Source of the DNA: an uncultured Collinsella sp. | GTDB lineage: Bacteria > Actinomycetota > Coriobacteriia > Coriobacteriales > Coriobacteriaceae | Direction of reading: 5' to 3' | Assembly: GCA_900549065.1 (NCBI GenBank) | Contig: URNC01000024.1 | Span: 1-18,331 of the forward strand | Length of the DNA stretch: 18,331 nt | Shown here: positions 7,301-14,103 of the stretch, in pieces | Layout: every line of letters begins with the position of its first letter | Numbering within the stretch: the stretch's first letter is position 1 | Position numbers and translations under genes: made by a program | The notes under the pieces: generated by a model | Told to the model about the DNA's origin: nothing | The model's database searches: none | Seen by the model: the letters and a program-made list of their open reading frames with translations, nothing else

Positions 7301-10300
7301 TGAGATTGCGGCCAGTCAGGACCTTGTTCGCGGTGATCTGGTCGGTAACGCTCGTCTCGACAGGCGTCACGTTATAGGTATTGGTGAACGTAAATGCCAC
7401 ATCGCCGTCCGGCTTGCGGGATACGCTCAGATTGCCCTTGCCGTCATCAGTCACGGTGAAGGAAACCTTGCGCGACAGCTTGGCGTCGTTGGTCACGCCA
7501 GCCACTTCGCCGGACTCGGTCACGGTGTAGGTAAAGGTGTGCTCGCGCTTCTCGGGCTTCTCGCCCAGAGCCTTGTTAAGGTCGTCGAGCGTAAAGGCGA
7601 TCTTGCCAAAGTCGACCTTGCCGTCAACGTCGTTGTGCACGCTCGTGCTCGCAGGCATAGGCGCGCCCTCTTCACCGGTCACGGTAAAGGTGAACTTGCC
7701 GGTGATATCAGCCGGGGTCAGAGCGTCGTCAACCTGCAGATTCTTGATACCCGCAAGCGATGCCTCGGTAGCATTCGTGGTGTAGGCGTTCTTGAACTCG
7801 ATGCTCTTGACGTCCTTGGCGTCCTTCAGCTCGTGCGTGGCAACCAGCTGGCCCTTGCCGTTATCGGCGATGGTCGTCACGATGGTGTAGACCGCGTCAT
7901 CGTAGTCAATACCGCCGGCGTTGCCCTTAACCTCATGCAGCTTGTAGGTGTGCTGGCCGATCTCGGTGTACTTGATGGCACTGAACGTCACCTTGCCGTC
8001 GGCGGCGTTCTTAACGGTCTCGACAGGCTTAACTTCCTTGTCAATGATTTCGAGCAGCTCAAAGCTGAACTCGTCGGCCGTAAGGTCACGCCCGGTCAGA
8101 GACTTGGTCACGGTAATCTGGTCGGTGACGCTGGACTCAACAGGATTCGTGGCGTAAACGTTCTTGAACTCGGTCTCGCCCGAGGTCACCTTCACGCCAG
8201 CGCTCAGCTCACCCTTCTTGTCGGGCGCTACCGTCACGGTGATCTCCGCGACGTTCTTGCTGTAGGCGATGCCGTCAATCGTGGTCCCGGCATGCTTTTC
8301 ACTGACCTTGTAGACGTACGTGCCAGGTTCGGTGTATTCGATCGTGCCGAAGTCGATGGCAGCCTTGCCCTGGTCCAGGTCAGCCTTGCGCACGGTCGCA
8401 GTCCTAGCCGCAGGCATCGGGGCGCCGCTCTCGGATGTCAGGCCAAACTCAAACGCGTCAGCATTCGTCCAGTCGCGACCCTTGAGCACCTTGGTCAGGC
8501 CAAAGCTGGCCTTGGTGTTCACCATTGCCGGCGTCATGTCATACGCAAAGCTGATCTTGCCGTTGTTGCCCAGGTAGGAATTGACATGCGTCGCGGTCGC
8601 CTTGGCAGACACGTTGTTCCACTTGGGGTTGAGAACGTCGGTCGCGGTACCAGTGCTGTTGCCGCCCACGCTGCCCTTGGTAGTGTGGAGCTCATCGATA
8701 AAGGCCAAACGCGCGGTTCCCACGCTAAACGAAAGGTTGCCGTCCTCGTCGGCAACAAGAGCGCCGTCAAACTTCGCTGCGTCGCCGCCGACAAACTCGA
8801 TGACAGCAGTGGCGGGCTTGGCCTCGCCGTTCGAGCCCCGCTCCTCAAACTCATCCTTGTAGTAATAGGTGCCAGTATCTGCCAGCGAATTCTTTGCAGG
8901 CTGCGTGCAGTCCTTATCCGCGTAAATGGGAGTCTGCTTCTGGAAGTAGTAGTAGCGGTTGGTGTCGGCCGACTCAAAGGTCGCAACCGTATCACCCAGC
9001 GCACCACCGCTCCACTTGTTCGCGTAGAAGCTCACGGTCTTGGTGCCGTCAACGACAGTCGTATTATGCTCGATGTAGTTCTTGAGCCCTGCTACCTTCT
9101 CGGGCGTAAACAGGTTGTCAAGTGCGGCGCTCTTCACGCTCGAGGCATACTTCACCTGAATGGGCTTAACGTTGTCGACCGAAAGCTTGCCGTCTACGGT
9201 CTTAAAGTGACTCAGCGGAATCAACGACGCAGGAATGTTAACCGTTACGATATCGCCCTTCCGGGGATTGTCATCGCCAGCACGCTGCACGGTGATGAGC
9301 AGGTCTTTTGCCTTGCCGGAAAACTCGTAGGTGTCGGTATTGGTTTCTTTGTTGACCGTCTTGCTCGCCTTGGTAAACGACATGCCGTTGATGACGACTT
9401 CGGTAAATCCGTCGACCTGCATAAAGTCGCCCAGCTCGTCGGTAAACGTGATGTAGCCGGACTTGGTCTCGTCGTAGCCCTTATGGATTTCGGTCGGATA
9501 AGGCGGCTCCGATGTGATGGCCTGTGAGATGTCGTCGAAGACCTTCTTGAGCTCTTCAGCATTGGTCGCCGACTTGTAGTAGTCGGAGTTTTCCGCGCGT
9601 GTGCCAAGCTCGTCGCTCGCATACGACGTGGCATCGGGATAATTACTCGACACGGCGTGCATAAACTTGTTGACGTCGCTTGTCCCCTTTTTCGAGGGAT
9701 CGGCAGCGGGGTCCGCTCCACTAAAGATGCCGATGGTATAAACGGTGGCCTTGCTGTCCTTCATGTTCTTGGCAGCCGTCACGGCAGCATCGGCGACGCC
9801 AGAATCAAACTCGCTGTAGCTCGTTGGCTTGCCGTCGGTAAAGAACACAACGATCTTCTTGGCATCTGCGCGACCAGAAGTGATATCCCCGGCCAGTTCC
9901 AGACCATAGTCGGCACGCGTAGCACCGCTTGGCTTGATTCCAGCAACTGTATCCTTAAGAGCTTTCACGTTGCCGCCGGAGCAATCGGTCAAACCCTTCA
10001 TTACCTGCGAGTGGTTGTACTTGTATTGGCCTTGATAGTACGTGTCATTGCCGACCTTATCAGTCTTATCACCCGCAAACTTAACAATGGCAACCCTATG
10101 CTGCCTATCAACGCCCTCGATAGCCTCGTTTTGTTTGGCGATGGTATTGATAAAGCTGTTCGCAGCGCTCTTCAGTGCATCGATACGCTTGGTGCGATCT
10201 CCGCCACCCATAGGATCATCCATCGAGCCGGAGGCATCCAACACCATCACGATGTCAAGTGGCGTGGTGACTGTCACGGTTGAATTAGACGTCGAGGACA

Positions 10301-10598
10301 TCGCCGAAAGCGTGGTCAAAAAGTCCGACTCTTCGTTTTCCCCGGTTGCCTTGACCGTCTTATCGGTCCAGATTCGGCCGACGTTTTGGGTCGTTACCTT
10401 ATTGCCGCCGTGGCCTGCCGCCCAGATTTCCCAGCGTCCGCTGGTATCGGGGTCGACGACCTTTCCGGTCATTATCGGTCCGTCCATTCCTGTGCTGGAC
10501 CTGGCGTTGGCCTCGGGCAGCATGGCGAATGCTGCGGCTGGCAACACCAGCACTACGGCCAGTATCACCGCCAAGAGACCCCTCGTGTACTTACCCAT
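4320..10598 (-). CDS. LPXTG-anchored VWA adhesin with ten Spy0128/FctA-like pilin domains
   Basis: This 2092-residue protein is secreted and then anchored to the cell wall. A signal peptide covers residues 1 to about 25 or 32 (cleavage after AFA or ANA). A VWA domain (about 110-330) has MIDAS residues DASGS at 121-125 and Asp255 in FTDG, so metal-dependent ligand binding is likely. Residues 370-690 form an uncharacterised region. Ten FctA-like repeats start near 694, 829, 950, 1089, 1206, 1331, 1489, 1626, 1810 and 1926. Most carry a TKxLxGR lysine, a YxxxE glutamate and a closing FxNxY asparagine, the set that forms Lys-Asn isopeptide bonds in Spy0128. LPTTG at 2060-2064, a membrane segment and IRKR end the protein. 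AAGGGAG precedes the ATG. No VYPK pilin motif was seen, so a tip adhesin or long monomeric stalk is more likely than a pilus backbone. No sortase gene is in the window. Confidence 0.95.
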   Translation of the reverse strand: MGKYTRGLLAVILAVVLVLPAAAFAMLPEANARSSTGMDGPIMTGKVVDPDTSGRWEIWAAGHGGNKVTTQNVGRIWTDKTVKATGENEESDFLTTLSAMSSTSNSTVTVTTPLDIVMVLDASGSMDDPMGGGDRTKRIDALKSAANSFINTIAKQNEAIEGVDRQHRVAIVKFAGDKTDKVGNDTYYQGQYKYNHSQVMKGLTDCSGGNVKALKDTVAGIKPSGATRADYGLELAGDITSGRADAKKIVVFFTDGKPTSYSEFDSGVADAAVTAAKNMKDSKATVYTIGIFSGADPAADPSKKGTSDVNKFMHAVSSNYPDATSYASDELGTRAENSDYYKSATNAEELKKVFDDISQAITSEPPYPTEIHKGYDETKSGYITFTDELGDFMQVDGFTEVVINGMSFTKASKTVNKETNTDTYEFSGKAKDLLITVQRAGDDNPRKGDIVTVNIPASLIPLSHFKTVDGKLSVDNVKPIQVKYASSVKSAALDNLFTPEKVAGLKNYIEHNTTVVDGTKTVSFYANKWSGGALGDTVATFESADTNRYYYFQKQTPIYADKDCTQPAKNSLADTGTYYYKDEFEERGSNGEAKPATAVIEFVGGDAAKFDGALVADEDGNLSFSVGTARLAFIDELHTTKGSVGGNSTGTATDVLNPKWNNVSAKATATHVNSYLGNNGKISFAYDMTPAMVNTKASFGLTKVLKGRDWTNADAFEFGLTSESGAPMPAARTATVRKADLDQGKAAIDFGTIEYTEPGTYVYKVSEKHAGTTIDGIAYSKNVAEITVTVAPDKKGELSAGVKVTSGETEFKNVYATNPVESSVTDQITVTKSLTGRDLTADEFSFELLEIIDKEVKPVETVKNAADGKVTFSAIKYTEIGQHTYKLHEVKGNAGGIDYDDAVYTIVTTIADNGKGQLVATHELKDAKDVKSIEFKNAYTTNATEASLAGIKNLQVDDALTPADITGKFTFTVTGEEGAPMPASTSVHNDVDGKVDFGKIAFTLDDLNKALGEKPEKREHTFTYTVTESGEVAGVTNDAKLSRKVSFTVTDDGKGNLSVSRKPDGDVAFTFTNTYNVTPVETSVTDQITANKVLTGRNLMDSEFSFELVEGDKVVATGTNDASGNITMGAVKYTEAGKHTYTLREANGGTTSKGITYSDAEYTIETTITDNGDGTLKAEHVLKDAKTATFKNTYSVTPTDADLDFDLSKAIDGREWTDGDEFGFTITAPDGAPLPDPATVTVSKHDAKDGIAAIKFGKIRYTAAGTYKYEIRENAGNTVGMTYDSHVATAEVTVTEDGDGNLTANVTKKENGRFTNTYRTELNYTAAGGLWLSKYLDGRPMTEGQFTFTVTPADDASARALGLLPGANSFKSPAAAEATVGLIDILSGHEVKFTQADAGKTFKYTVAEKNDSQPGYTYDDAVRTVTIAIADDTAGTLTATTTVSGGPEGTHETVHKSGENKVEKALVPFHNSYSAMTNTPGGTAAQVVATKTLTGRPMADGEFWFGIAYQGELVAYENLKPNIGGHVSFDTLHYDTKMLANLEAAGLAYRTDKDGKLAWTINYTAYEDLFGLPNGVSATTWSFGFKVIVVDNGDGTLTATVDYGGVEPLFENAYGADAVDAALTGTKKLQVAEGLTPADITGKFTFTVTADEAGAPMPERTTVTNDAAGNVDFGKIHFTLEDLNRALGVTDDATDKAEADEADDVDADEAEAGADADANADEPGDESEPAAPTAPRSHTFAYTVTETGSAPGVTNDANATRKVSYTVTDDGTGHLSVKREGDDGAAFTFTNTYSVAPTDSSVTDQVKTVKRLTGRDLAAGEFTFDLLEDDVVVASGANDANGTVTLSPIRYEAPGTHTYTLREACPNALGLYKGVTYDGTTYTVVTTVSDNGDGTLTATHKLEGTTESAGFTNKYHAMPTQVSIGAIKVLEGRELKKDEFSFKLVGEGIESTVTNDADGKISFDKFEYSEPGTHVYTISEVKGDEAGMTYDKSVFTATVNVVDDGEGNLKASVTYTKGDKSVEGIVFNNAYKKPETPVPTPDPGTPKTVTNIVKTVKGFLPTTGDQQAAALLMAFVVAMAGVGALVWGIRKR
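4824..5723 (-). repeat. Intragenic duplicated domain pair (pilin repeats 8 and 9)
   Basis: Repeats 8 and 9 (residues 1626-1925) correspond in order and type to repeats 3 and 4 at 6984-7751. Both pairs open with LQVxxxLTPADITGKFTFTV and pass into VTDQ followed by LTGR. At DNA level the stretch around 5653-5697 is close to that at 7678-7721. This points to duplication of a two-domain module inside the gene. Repeat 8 also carries an acidic insert at 5388-5534. Confidence 0.7.
6984..7751 (-). repeat. Intragenic duplicated domain pair (pilin repeats 3 and 4)
   Basis: Residues 950-1205 are the other copy of the two-domain module at 4824-5723. Repeat 3 is the same subtype as repeat 8 but has only the short linker EKPEKRE where repeat 8 has an acidic insert of about 49 residues. 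Confidence 0.7.
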
Positions 10599-10699
10599 CG
10601 TGTCTCCCTTCTCGCGGTCTCAGGCCTTGCATCAGCCTAAAGTTACGAAATGAGACACAATTAGGGCAGGTGACACACGTTTCAGATTTGATTTTGGGC

Positions 10700-10717
10700 G
10701 TGAGACAAATGTCTCAC
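10700..10717. promoter_or_regulatory. Perfect inverted repeat, operator candidate for the adhesin gene
   Basis: GTGAGACAAATGTCTCAC is an 8-bp perfect inverted repeat with a 2-base spacer, about 100 bases upstream of the adhesin start. A half-site TGAGACA recurs at 10651-10657, exactly 50 bases closer to the gene, and a related GGGACA lies at 10725-10730. The spacing and symmetry fit a dimeric repressor or activator site. No regulator gene is adjacent. Confidence 0.5.
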
Positions 10718-10774
10718 CAAAGATGGGACACGAGAGTTTTCGCAGGAAAACGGGTGCGACTCGGAGCCATCAGG

Positions 10775-10984
10775 CAAAAATGATCCGTTTTCCTCCGTCC
10801 CCGGGGAATCAGTTGGTAACGCTCGCCACGAAATCGGGCCATCTACTACGTTTGACTCGATACCCCCGACCATAGCCGCTTTTCATGAAAAACTGCAAGC
10901 GTTCTACCTGCGGTTTTCATTTCGCATTACTTGACGTGGTCGAGGGCTGCCGCCTAAACGTAGTAGATAGGCCCATTTCGTGGC
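10775..10984 (+). repeat. Palindromic intergenic repeat, family B, copy 2
   Basis: This 210-bp element is homologous to 3979-4186. It has the same lead (AAAAATGATCCGTTTTCC), and left arm 10825-10853 pairs with 10956-10984 with three mismatches in 29. The central hairpin around GCGTTCTACCTGCGGTTTT (10889-10917) is weaker than in copy 1, with a G-T pair and a mismatch, but recognisable. The adhesin gene lies between the two copies. Confidence 0.85.
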
Positions 10985-11013
10985 AGACGGGTCACGCGGC
11001 AGCCCTCGCAAGG

Positions 11014-11036
11014 CAAAAATGATCCGTTTCCCTCTG
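11014..11036 (+). repeat. Isolated lead sequence of family B
   Basis: CAAAAATGATCCGTTTCCC and the bases that follow match the lead of family B at 3979-4000 and 10775-10797, but here they precede a family A element instead of family B arms. The lead may therefore be a separate repeat unit. Confidence 0.6.
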
Positions 11037-11052
11037 TCCACGGGAGATCAAG

Positions 11053-11234
11053 GGCTTCTACGGATATGGTGCTATTTCAAAACTATGCCGGATTACGGGG
11101 CTAAAGTCGGAGTCCTCATCCATACCCCCTATTTTTAAAAAACAGCAAGCAATCTACCTGCGGTTTTGTTTTTGCGATTTTCGGTATGGTCGGAGGTTCG
11201 CTATCCAGCCCCGTAAACCGACATAGTTTTGTTC
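11053..11234 (+). repeat. Palindromic intergenic repeat, family A, copy 2
   Basis: This is the 182-bp counterpart of 3757-3938. Left arm 11078-11102 (CAAAACTATGCCGG and so on) pairs with 11207-11231 with two mismatches in 25. The inner part of the arm (GATTACGGGGCT) differs from copy 1 (TTTACTACGATG), yet the opposite arm has changed to match. The core reads CTACCTGCGGTTTTG in the common orientation. Confidence 0.8.
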
Positions 11235-11246
11235 GCGACGGCACAA

Positions 11247-11296
11247 CCGCGCGTTTAAGCGCGGGGCCGGTGGGGCATTTTTGCCCCACCGGCCCC
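11247..11296 (-). terminator. Tandem GC-rich terminator of the ech operon
   Basis: Twenty-one bases after the echF stop, GGGGCCGGTGGGGCA (11263-11277) and TGCCCCACCGGCCCC (11282-11296) form a perfect 15-bp stem with a 4-base loop. An overlapping second stem CCGCGC/GCGCGG (11247-11264) follows. No T-run follows on the minus strand. The strength and position make an end-of-operon role very likely. Confidence 0.7.
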
Positions 11297-11317
11297 TATC
11301 CCAGCTCTATTCCGGCG

Positions 11318-11659
11318 CTACTCCGGCTTGGTTTCTACCGTGGGGGTCTTGTCCGCTGCGACTGGGGTGCGGGCGGTGTCCATAGTCAGGCAGTGCTTGG
11401 GGCAGCTCTCGATGCACTCACCGCACACCACACAGGCATACGGGTCGATCGACCACGTTCCACCCTTGCGATCGACCGCGAGCGCGCCCGCCGGACAGCG
11501 ACGCGCACACATGCCGCAGCAGATACACACGTCCATGTCGTTGACGATATGCCCGCGCAAGCGCTCGGGTGCCGCGAGCTTCTCCTGCGGATAGCACACC
11601 GTTACCGGCTGCTTGACCATAGAGCCCAAGGCCGTCTTGGCAAATGTCAGCAAACTCAT
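11318..11659 (-). CDS. echF: Ech hydrogenase subunit F, 2x[4Fe-4S] ferredoxin-like protein
   Basis: This 113-residue polyferredoxin carries electrons from soluble ferredoxin to the small subunit of the membrane-bound hydrogenase. It has two classical cluster motifs: C45-C48-C51-C55P (CICCGMCARRCP) and C76-C79-C82-C86P (CVVCGECIESCP). Extra cysteines at 47 and 90 are present. The order and size fit EchF/NuoI-like subunits (about 115-130 residues). The ATG at 11657-11659 lies 7 bases after the echE stop, and the ribosome site overlaps the end of echE (AAGGTAGG). It is the last gene of the operon, followed by a strong hairpin. It is soluble and sits on the cytoplasmic arm of the complex. Confidence 0.92.
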   Translation of the reverse strand: MSLLTFAKTALGSMVKQPVTVCYPQEKLAAPERLRGHIVNDMDVCICCGMCARRCPAGALAVDRKGGTWSIDPYACVVCGECIESCPKHCLTMDTARTPVAADKTPTVETKPE

Positions 11660-11666
11660 GCCGCGC

Positions 11667-12755
11667 CTACCTTTCCGTGCAGCTAATGCAGGGGTCGATG
11701 GTCAGGATAATCATGGGCACGTTGGCAAGGAGTACGCCCTGCAGCGCATGCGTCAGACCCGCCAAGTTCTGCGACGTCGGCGTGCGCACGCGGAAACGGT
11801 CCAGGTTCTTGGTGCCGTTGCCGCGCACATAGTAATACGCCTCGCCGCGCGGCTGCTCAATCACAACCTCGCCGCGCGCGCCGTCGGCCGGCGTAAGCTT
11901 GGTGCGCCCGCCAATCCCGTCGTGCGGAATCTTGCCCACAAGCTCCTTAATGATGTCCATGGCCTGCGTGACCTCGGCGCAACGCACCTGGCAGCGGGCA
12001 TAGCAATCGCCATCGGTAGCAACGATGGGCTCAAACGCGGCCAAGTCCGCATAGGCGCCGTCACCGAACATGCGCACGTCGTAGTCCACGCCCGAGGCGC
12101 GGCCGAACGGACCGACCATCGAAAGCTCCAGCGCGTCTTTCTTTCTAATCACGCCCACGCTATGCAGGCGCTCGCCGCAGCTGTTGTCGTCCAAAAACGT
12201 ATGCACCAGGGCCTCGTAGTCAGGACGCATGGCATCGAGCGTCTGGACAATGCCCGCCAGCTCGGAGTCCTCGATATCGTGCTTAAGGCCGCCGATCTCG
12301 TTAATCGACAGAATCACGCGCCCGCCGCAAGTGCTCTCAAAAATCTTGAGTATCTGCTCGCGCAGGGTCCATGACCGATAGAACAGCGCCTCGAAGCCAA
12401 AGGCGTCGGCGAGCAGGCCCAGCCACAGCAGATGCGAGTGAATGCGCGAAAGCTCGTGCAGAATGGTGCGGATATACTGCACGCGACCAGGCACCTCGAT
12501 GCCGAGCATGCGCTCGCAGGCGCTGGCATAGCCGCAGCTGTGGCCCACGGCGCAGATGCCGCAGATGCGCTCGGCGATGTAGCCAAACTGATGCATGTCG
12601 CGCTTTTCGGTGAGCTTCTCGAGCCCGCGGTGCACAAAGCCGATCTGAGGAATTGCCTCGATGACGCGGTCATCCTCGATCACCAGGTCCAGATGAAGCG
12701 GCTCGGGCAGCACCGGGTGCTGCGGGCCAAACGGAATAACGGAGCGATGTGCCAT
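11667..12755 (-). CDS. echE: Ech [NiFe]-hydrogenase large subunit (catalytic)
   Basis: This 362-residue subunit holds the NiFe active site for H+ reduction or H2 oxidation and is homologous to NuoD. The two metal-binding motifs are intact: RICGICAVGH at 63-72 (Cys65, Cys68) and DPCISCTER at 354-362 (Cys356, Cys359). The polypeptide ends at the Arg of the second motif, so there is no C-terminal peptide for a hydrogenase maturation endopeptidase to remove. This resembles CooH- and Ech-type group 4 enzymes as I know them. The length is normal for EchE. The gene starts 5 bases after the echD stop. Maturation genes (hypABCDEF) are not in the window but would still be needed to insert the metal centre. 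Confidence 0.95.
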   Translation of the reverse strand: MAHRSVIPFGPQHPVLPEPLHLDLVIEDDRVIEAIPQIGFVHRGLEKLTEKRDMHQFGYIAERICGICAVGHSCGYASACERMLGIEVPGRVQYIRTILHELSRIHSHLLWLGLLADAFGFEALFYRSWTLREQILKIFESTCGGRVILSINEIGGLKHDIEDSELAGIVQTLDAMRPDYEALVHTFLDDNSCGERLHSVGVIRKKDALELSMVGPFGRASGVDYDVRMFGDGAYADLAAFEPIVATDGDCYARCQVRCAEVTQAMDIIKELVGKIPHDGIGGRTKLTPADGARGEVVIEQPRGEAYYYVRGNGTKNLDRFRVRTPTSQNLAGLTHALQGVLLANVPMIILTIDPCISCTER

Positions 12756-12760
12756 GGACC

Positions 12761-13504
12761 TTACGCCTCCTTTTTCTGCTTGTCGCGGGCGACCTTGGCG
12801 GCAAGCGCCGCGCGGACCTTGGCCGCTTTCTCGGGATCCATGGCGGCGAGCTTTGCCTCCATCTCGGCGGCCTTGAGCGCGGCCTTCGCAGCAGCCTCAT
12901 CGTGCTGAGCATCGGAGCCGGCAGCCGCAGCGGGCTGAGCAGCGACGCCCGCGGCGTCGCCGGCGCTCGCCGCAGCCGAAGCATCGCCGGCACTCGCAGC
13001 GCTCTCCCCTGCAGCAGCCGCAGCCGCGGCGGCCTTCTCGGCAGCGGCCTTGCGCGCCTTGGCCTCGGCGGCGGCACGCACCTTCATGGCTTTCTCGCGC
13101 GCGGCCTTCACCTCGGGCGTGATAACGCTCATGGGTTCGGCAGTCGAGACCTGGTAGAAAAAGCCCTTAAAGTCAATCTGCATATCGGTGATGGCAAGAC
13201 CAAACAGGTCGTGCGTTTCGTTTTCAAACGGGAATACCGCCGGATAGTACGAGCTGATGGACGGAATCTCCTGGTACTGGTCGATGCCCTCAACCACCAG
13301 GTTCTCGATCGCATAGCTGCCGTCCTGCGCAATATGCTCCTGAGCAGCACGAACGTCGATAAACGTATAGACCAAGCGATACGATCCGTCGTCCACACAG
13401 CGCTCGGCATGCATCTGCACAAAGCGCGCGCCGACGCCCTTGAGCGCCTGGACATGTGACAGGAGCTCATCGATCCCGACGGTAGTATAGATAGCCTTTT
13501 GCAT
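12761..13504 (-). CDS. echD: Ech hydrogenase subunit D (NuoC-like) with long Ala-rich tail
   Basis: The first 125 or so residues of this 247-residue protein are a NuoC/30-kDa-type subunit that joins the large subunit to the complex. The family signature PSISSYYPAVFPFENETHDL followed by FGL lies at 81-103. Residues 131-247 form an unusual extension rich in Ala, Lys and Glu: first helix-prone (KAAREKAMKVRAAAEAKARK), then an Ala/Gly/Ser/Asp stretch, then again charged helix (MDPEKAAKVRAALAAKVARD). EchD proteins are usually about half this length. The ATG overlaps the echC stop in TAATG, so translation is coupled. The tail could be a coiled linker or an assembly surface; no function can be read from it. 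Confidence 0.88.
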   Translation of the reverse strand: MQKAIYTTVGIDELLSHVQALKGVGARFVQMHAERCVDDGSYRLVYTFIDVRAAQEHIAQDGSYAIENLVVEGIDQYQEIPSISSYYPAVFPFENETHDLFGLAITDMQIDFKGFFYQVSTAEPMSVITPEVKAAREKAMKVRAAAEAKARKAAAEKAAAAAAAAGESAASAGDASAAASAGDAAGVAAQPAAAAGSDAQHDEAAAKAALKAAEMEAKLAAMDPEKAAKVRAALAAKVARDKQKKEA

Positions 13505-14091
13505 TACTCGCCCTCCTTTGCAGCGGCGGGCGCGTCGCCGGCCGCGGACGTCCCAGCAGGCGCATCGTCAGCCCCGGCCCCCGCAGCCACAAACCCGCCC
13601 TCGCCCAGCTCAACGCCACCATCCCAGGTAGCGGCGCCGCCCACGGTAAGCGGATCGCCGCCAGCACGCATCACGGCCTCCTTCTGATCCAGGATGCCGC
13701 ACGCCTCCACGATGGCATCGATCACCGTCTCGGGGCGAACGGCGCACCCGGGCGCGTACACATCCACGGGAATCGCGCGGTCCACGCCGCCGATCACGTT
13801 ATAGGCATCGCGAAACACGCCGCCCGAGCACGCGCAGATACCGCATGCCACTACACACTTGGGCTCGAGCATCTGGTTGTAGATCTGGCGCACGACAGGC
13901 AGGTTCTGGGCATTGACCGACCCCGTCACCAAAAAGATATCCGCATGCTTGGGGTTGCCGGTGTTGACCACGCCAAAGCGCTCCGCATCGAACAGCGGCG
14001 TGAGCGAGGCCAGCACCTCGATATCGCATCCGTTGCAGCTCGAGCCGTCATAATGAATAACCCACGGCGAGCGCGACATTTTATGATCCAT
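13504..14091 (-). CDS. echC: Ech hydrogenase small subunit (NuoB-like)
   Basis: This 195-residue subunit holds the proximal [4Fe-4S] cluster next to the NiFe site. Ligands are visible in CNGCD (Cys19, Cys22), GICACSGG (Cys86) and APGCAVRPE (Cys116), matching the NuoB/EchC pattern. The family core ends near residue 145; a Gly/Ala-rich, acidic tail of about 50 residues follows. The ATG at 14089-14091 is chosen because AGGAGG (cctcct at 14100-14105 on the plus strand) lies 8 bases upstream. A second in-frame ATG four codons later has no better site. The gene follows echAB by 12 bases and overlaps echD by one base. Confidence 0.93.
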   Translation of the reverse strand: MDHKMSRSPWVIHYDGSSCNGCDIEVLASLTPLFDAERFGVVNTGNPKHADIFLVTGSVNAQNLPVVRQIYNQMLEPKCVVACGICACSGGVFRDAYNVIGGVDRAIPVDVYAPGCAVRPETVIDAIVEACGILDQKEAVMRAGGDPLTVGGAATWDGGVELGEGGFVAAGAGADDAPAGTSAAGDAPAAAKEGE

Positions 14092-14103
14092 GGATGCCGC
14101 CTC

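Larger units (their letters stand above)
10599..11317. other. Intergenic region between adhesin and echF
   Basis: These 719 bases hold the adhesin's ribosome site and upstream control region (about 10599-10760), family B copy 2 (10775-10984), an isolated lead sequence (11014-11036), family A copy 2 (11053-11234) and the ech terminator (11247-11296). Short reading frames here overlap the repeats and none has independent support. Confidence 0.75.

Noticed and set aside
7059..9527. 822-codon plus-strand open frame opposite the adhesin gene
   Set aside because: It is a shadow of the biased codon use and repeats of the adhesin; the product has no recognisable fold or membrane pattern, and the opposite frame has a signal peptide, known domains and an LPTTG anchor.
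10682..10873. Small minus-strand frame starting MVGGIESNVVDGPISWR
   Set aside because: Encoded by the family B repeat arm and running through the adhesin operator; no ribosome site or conserved C-terminal part.
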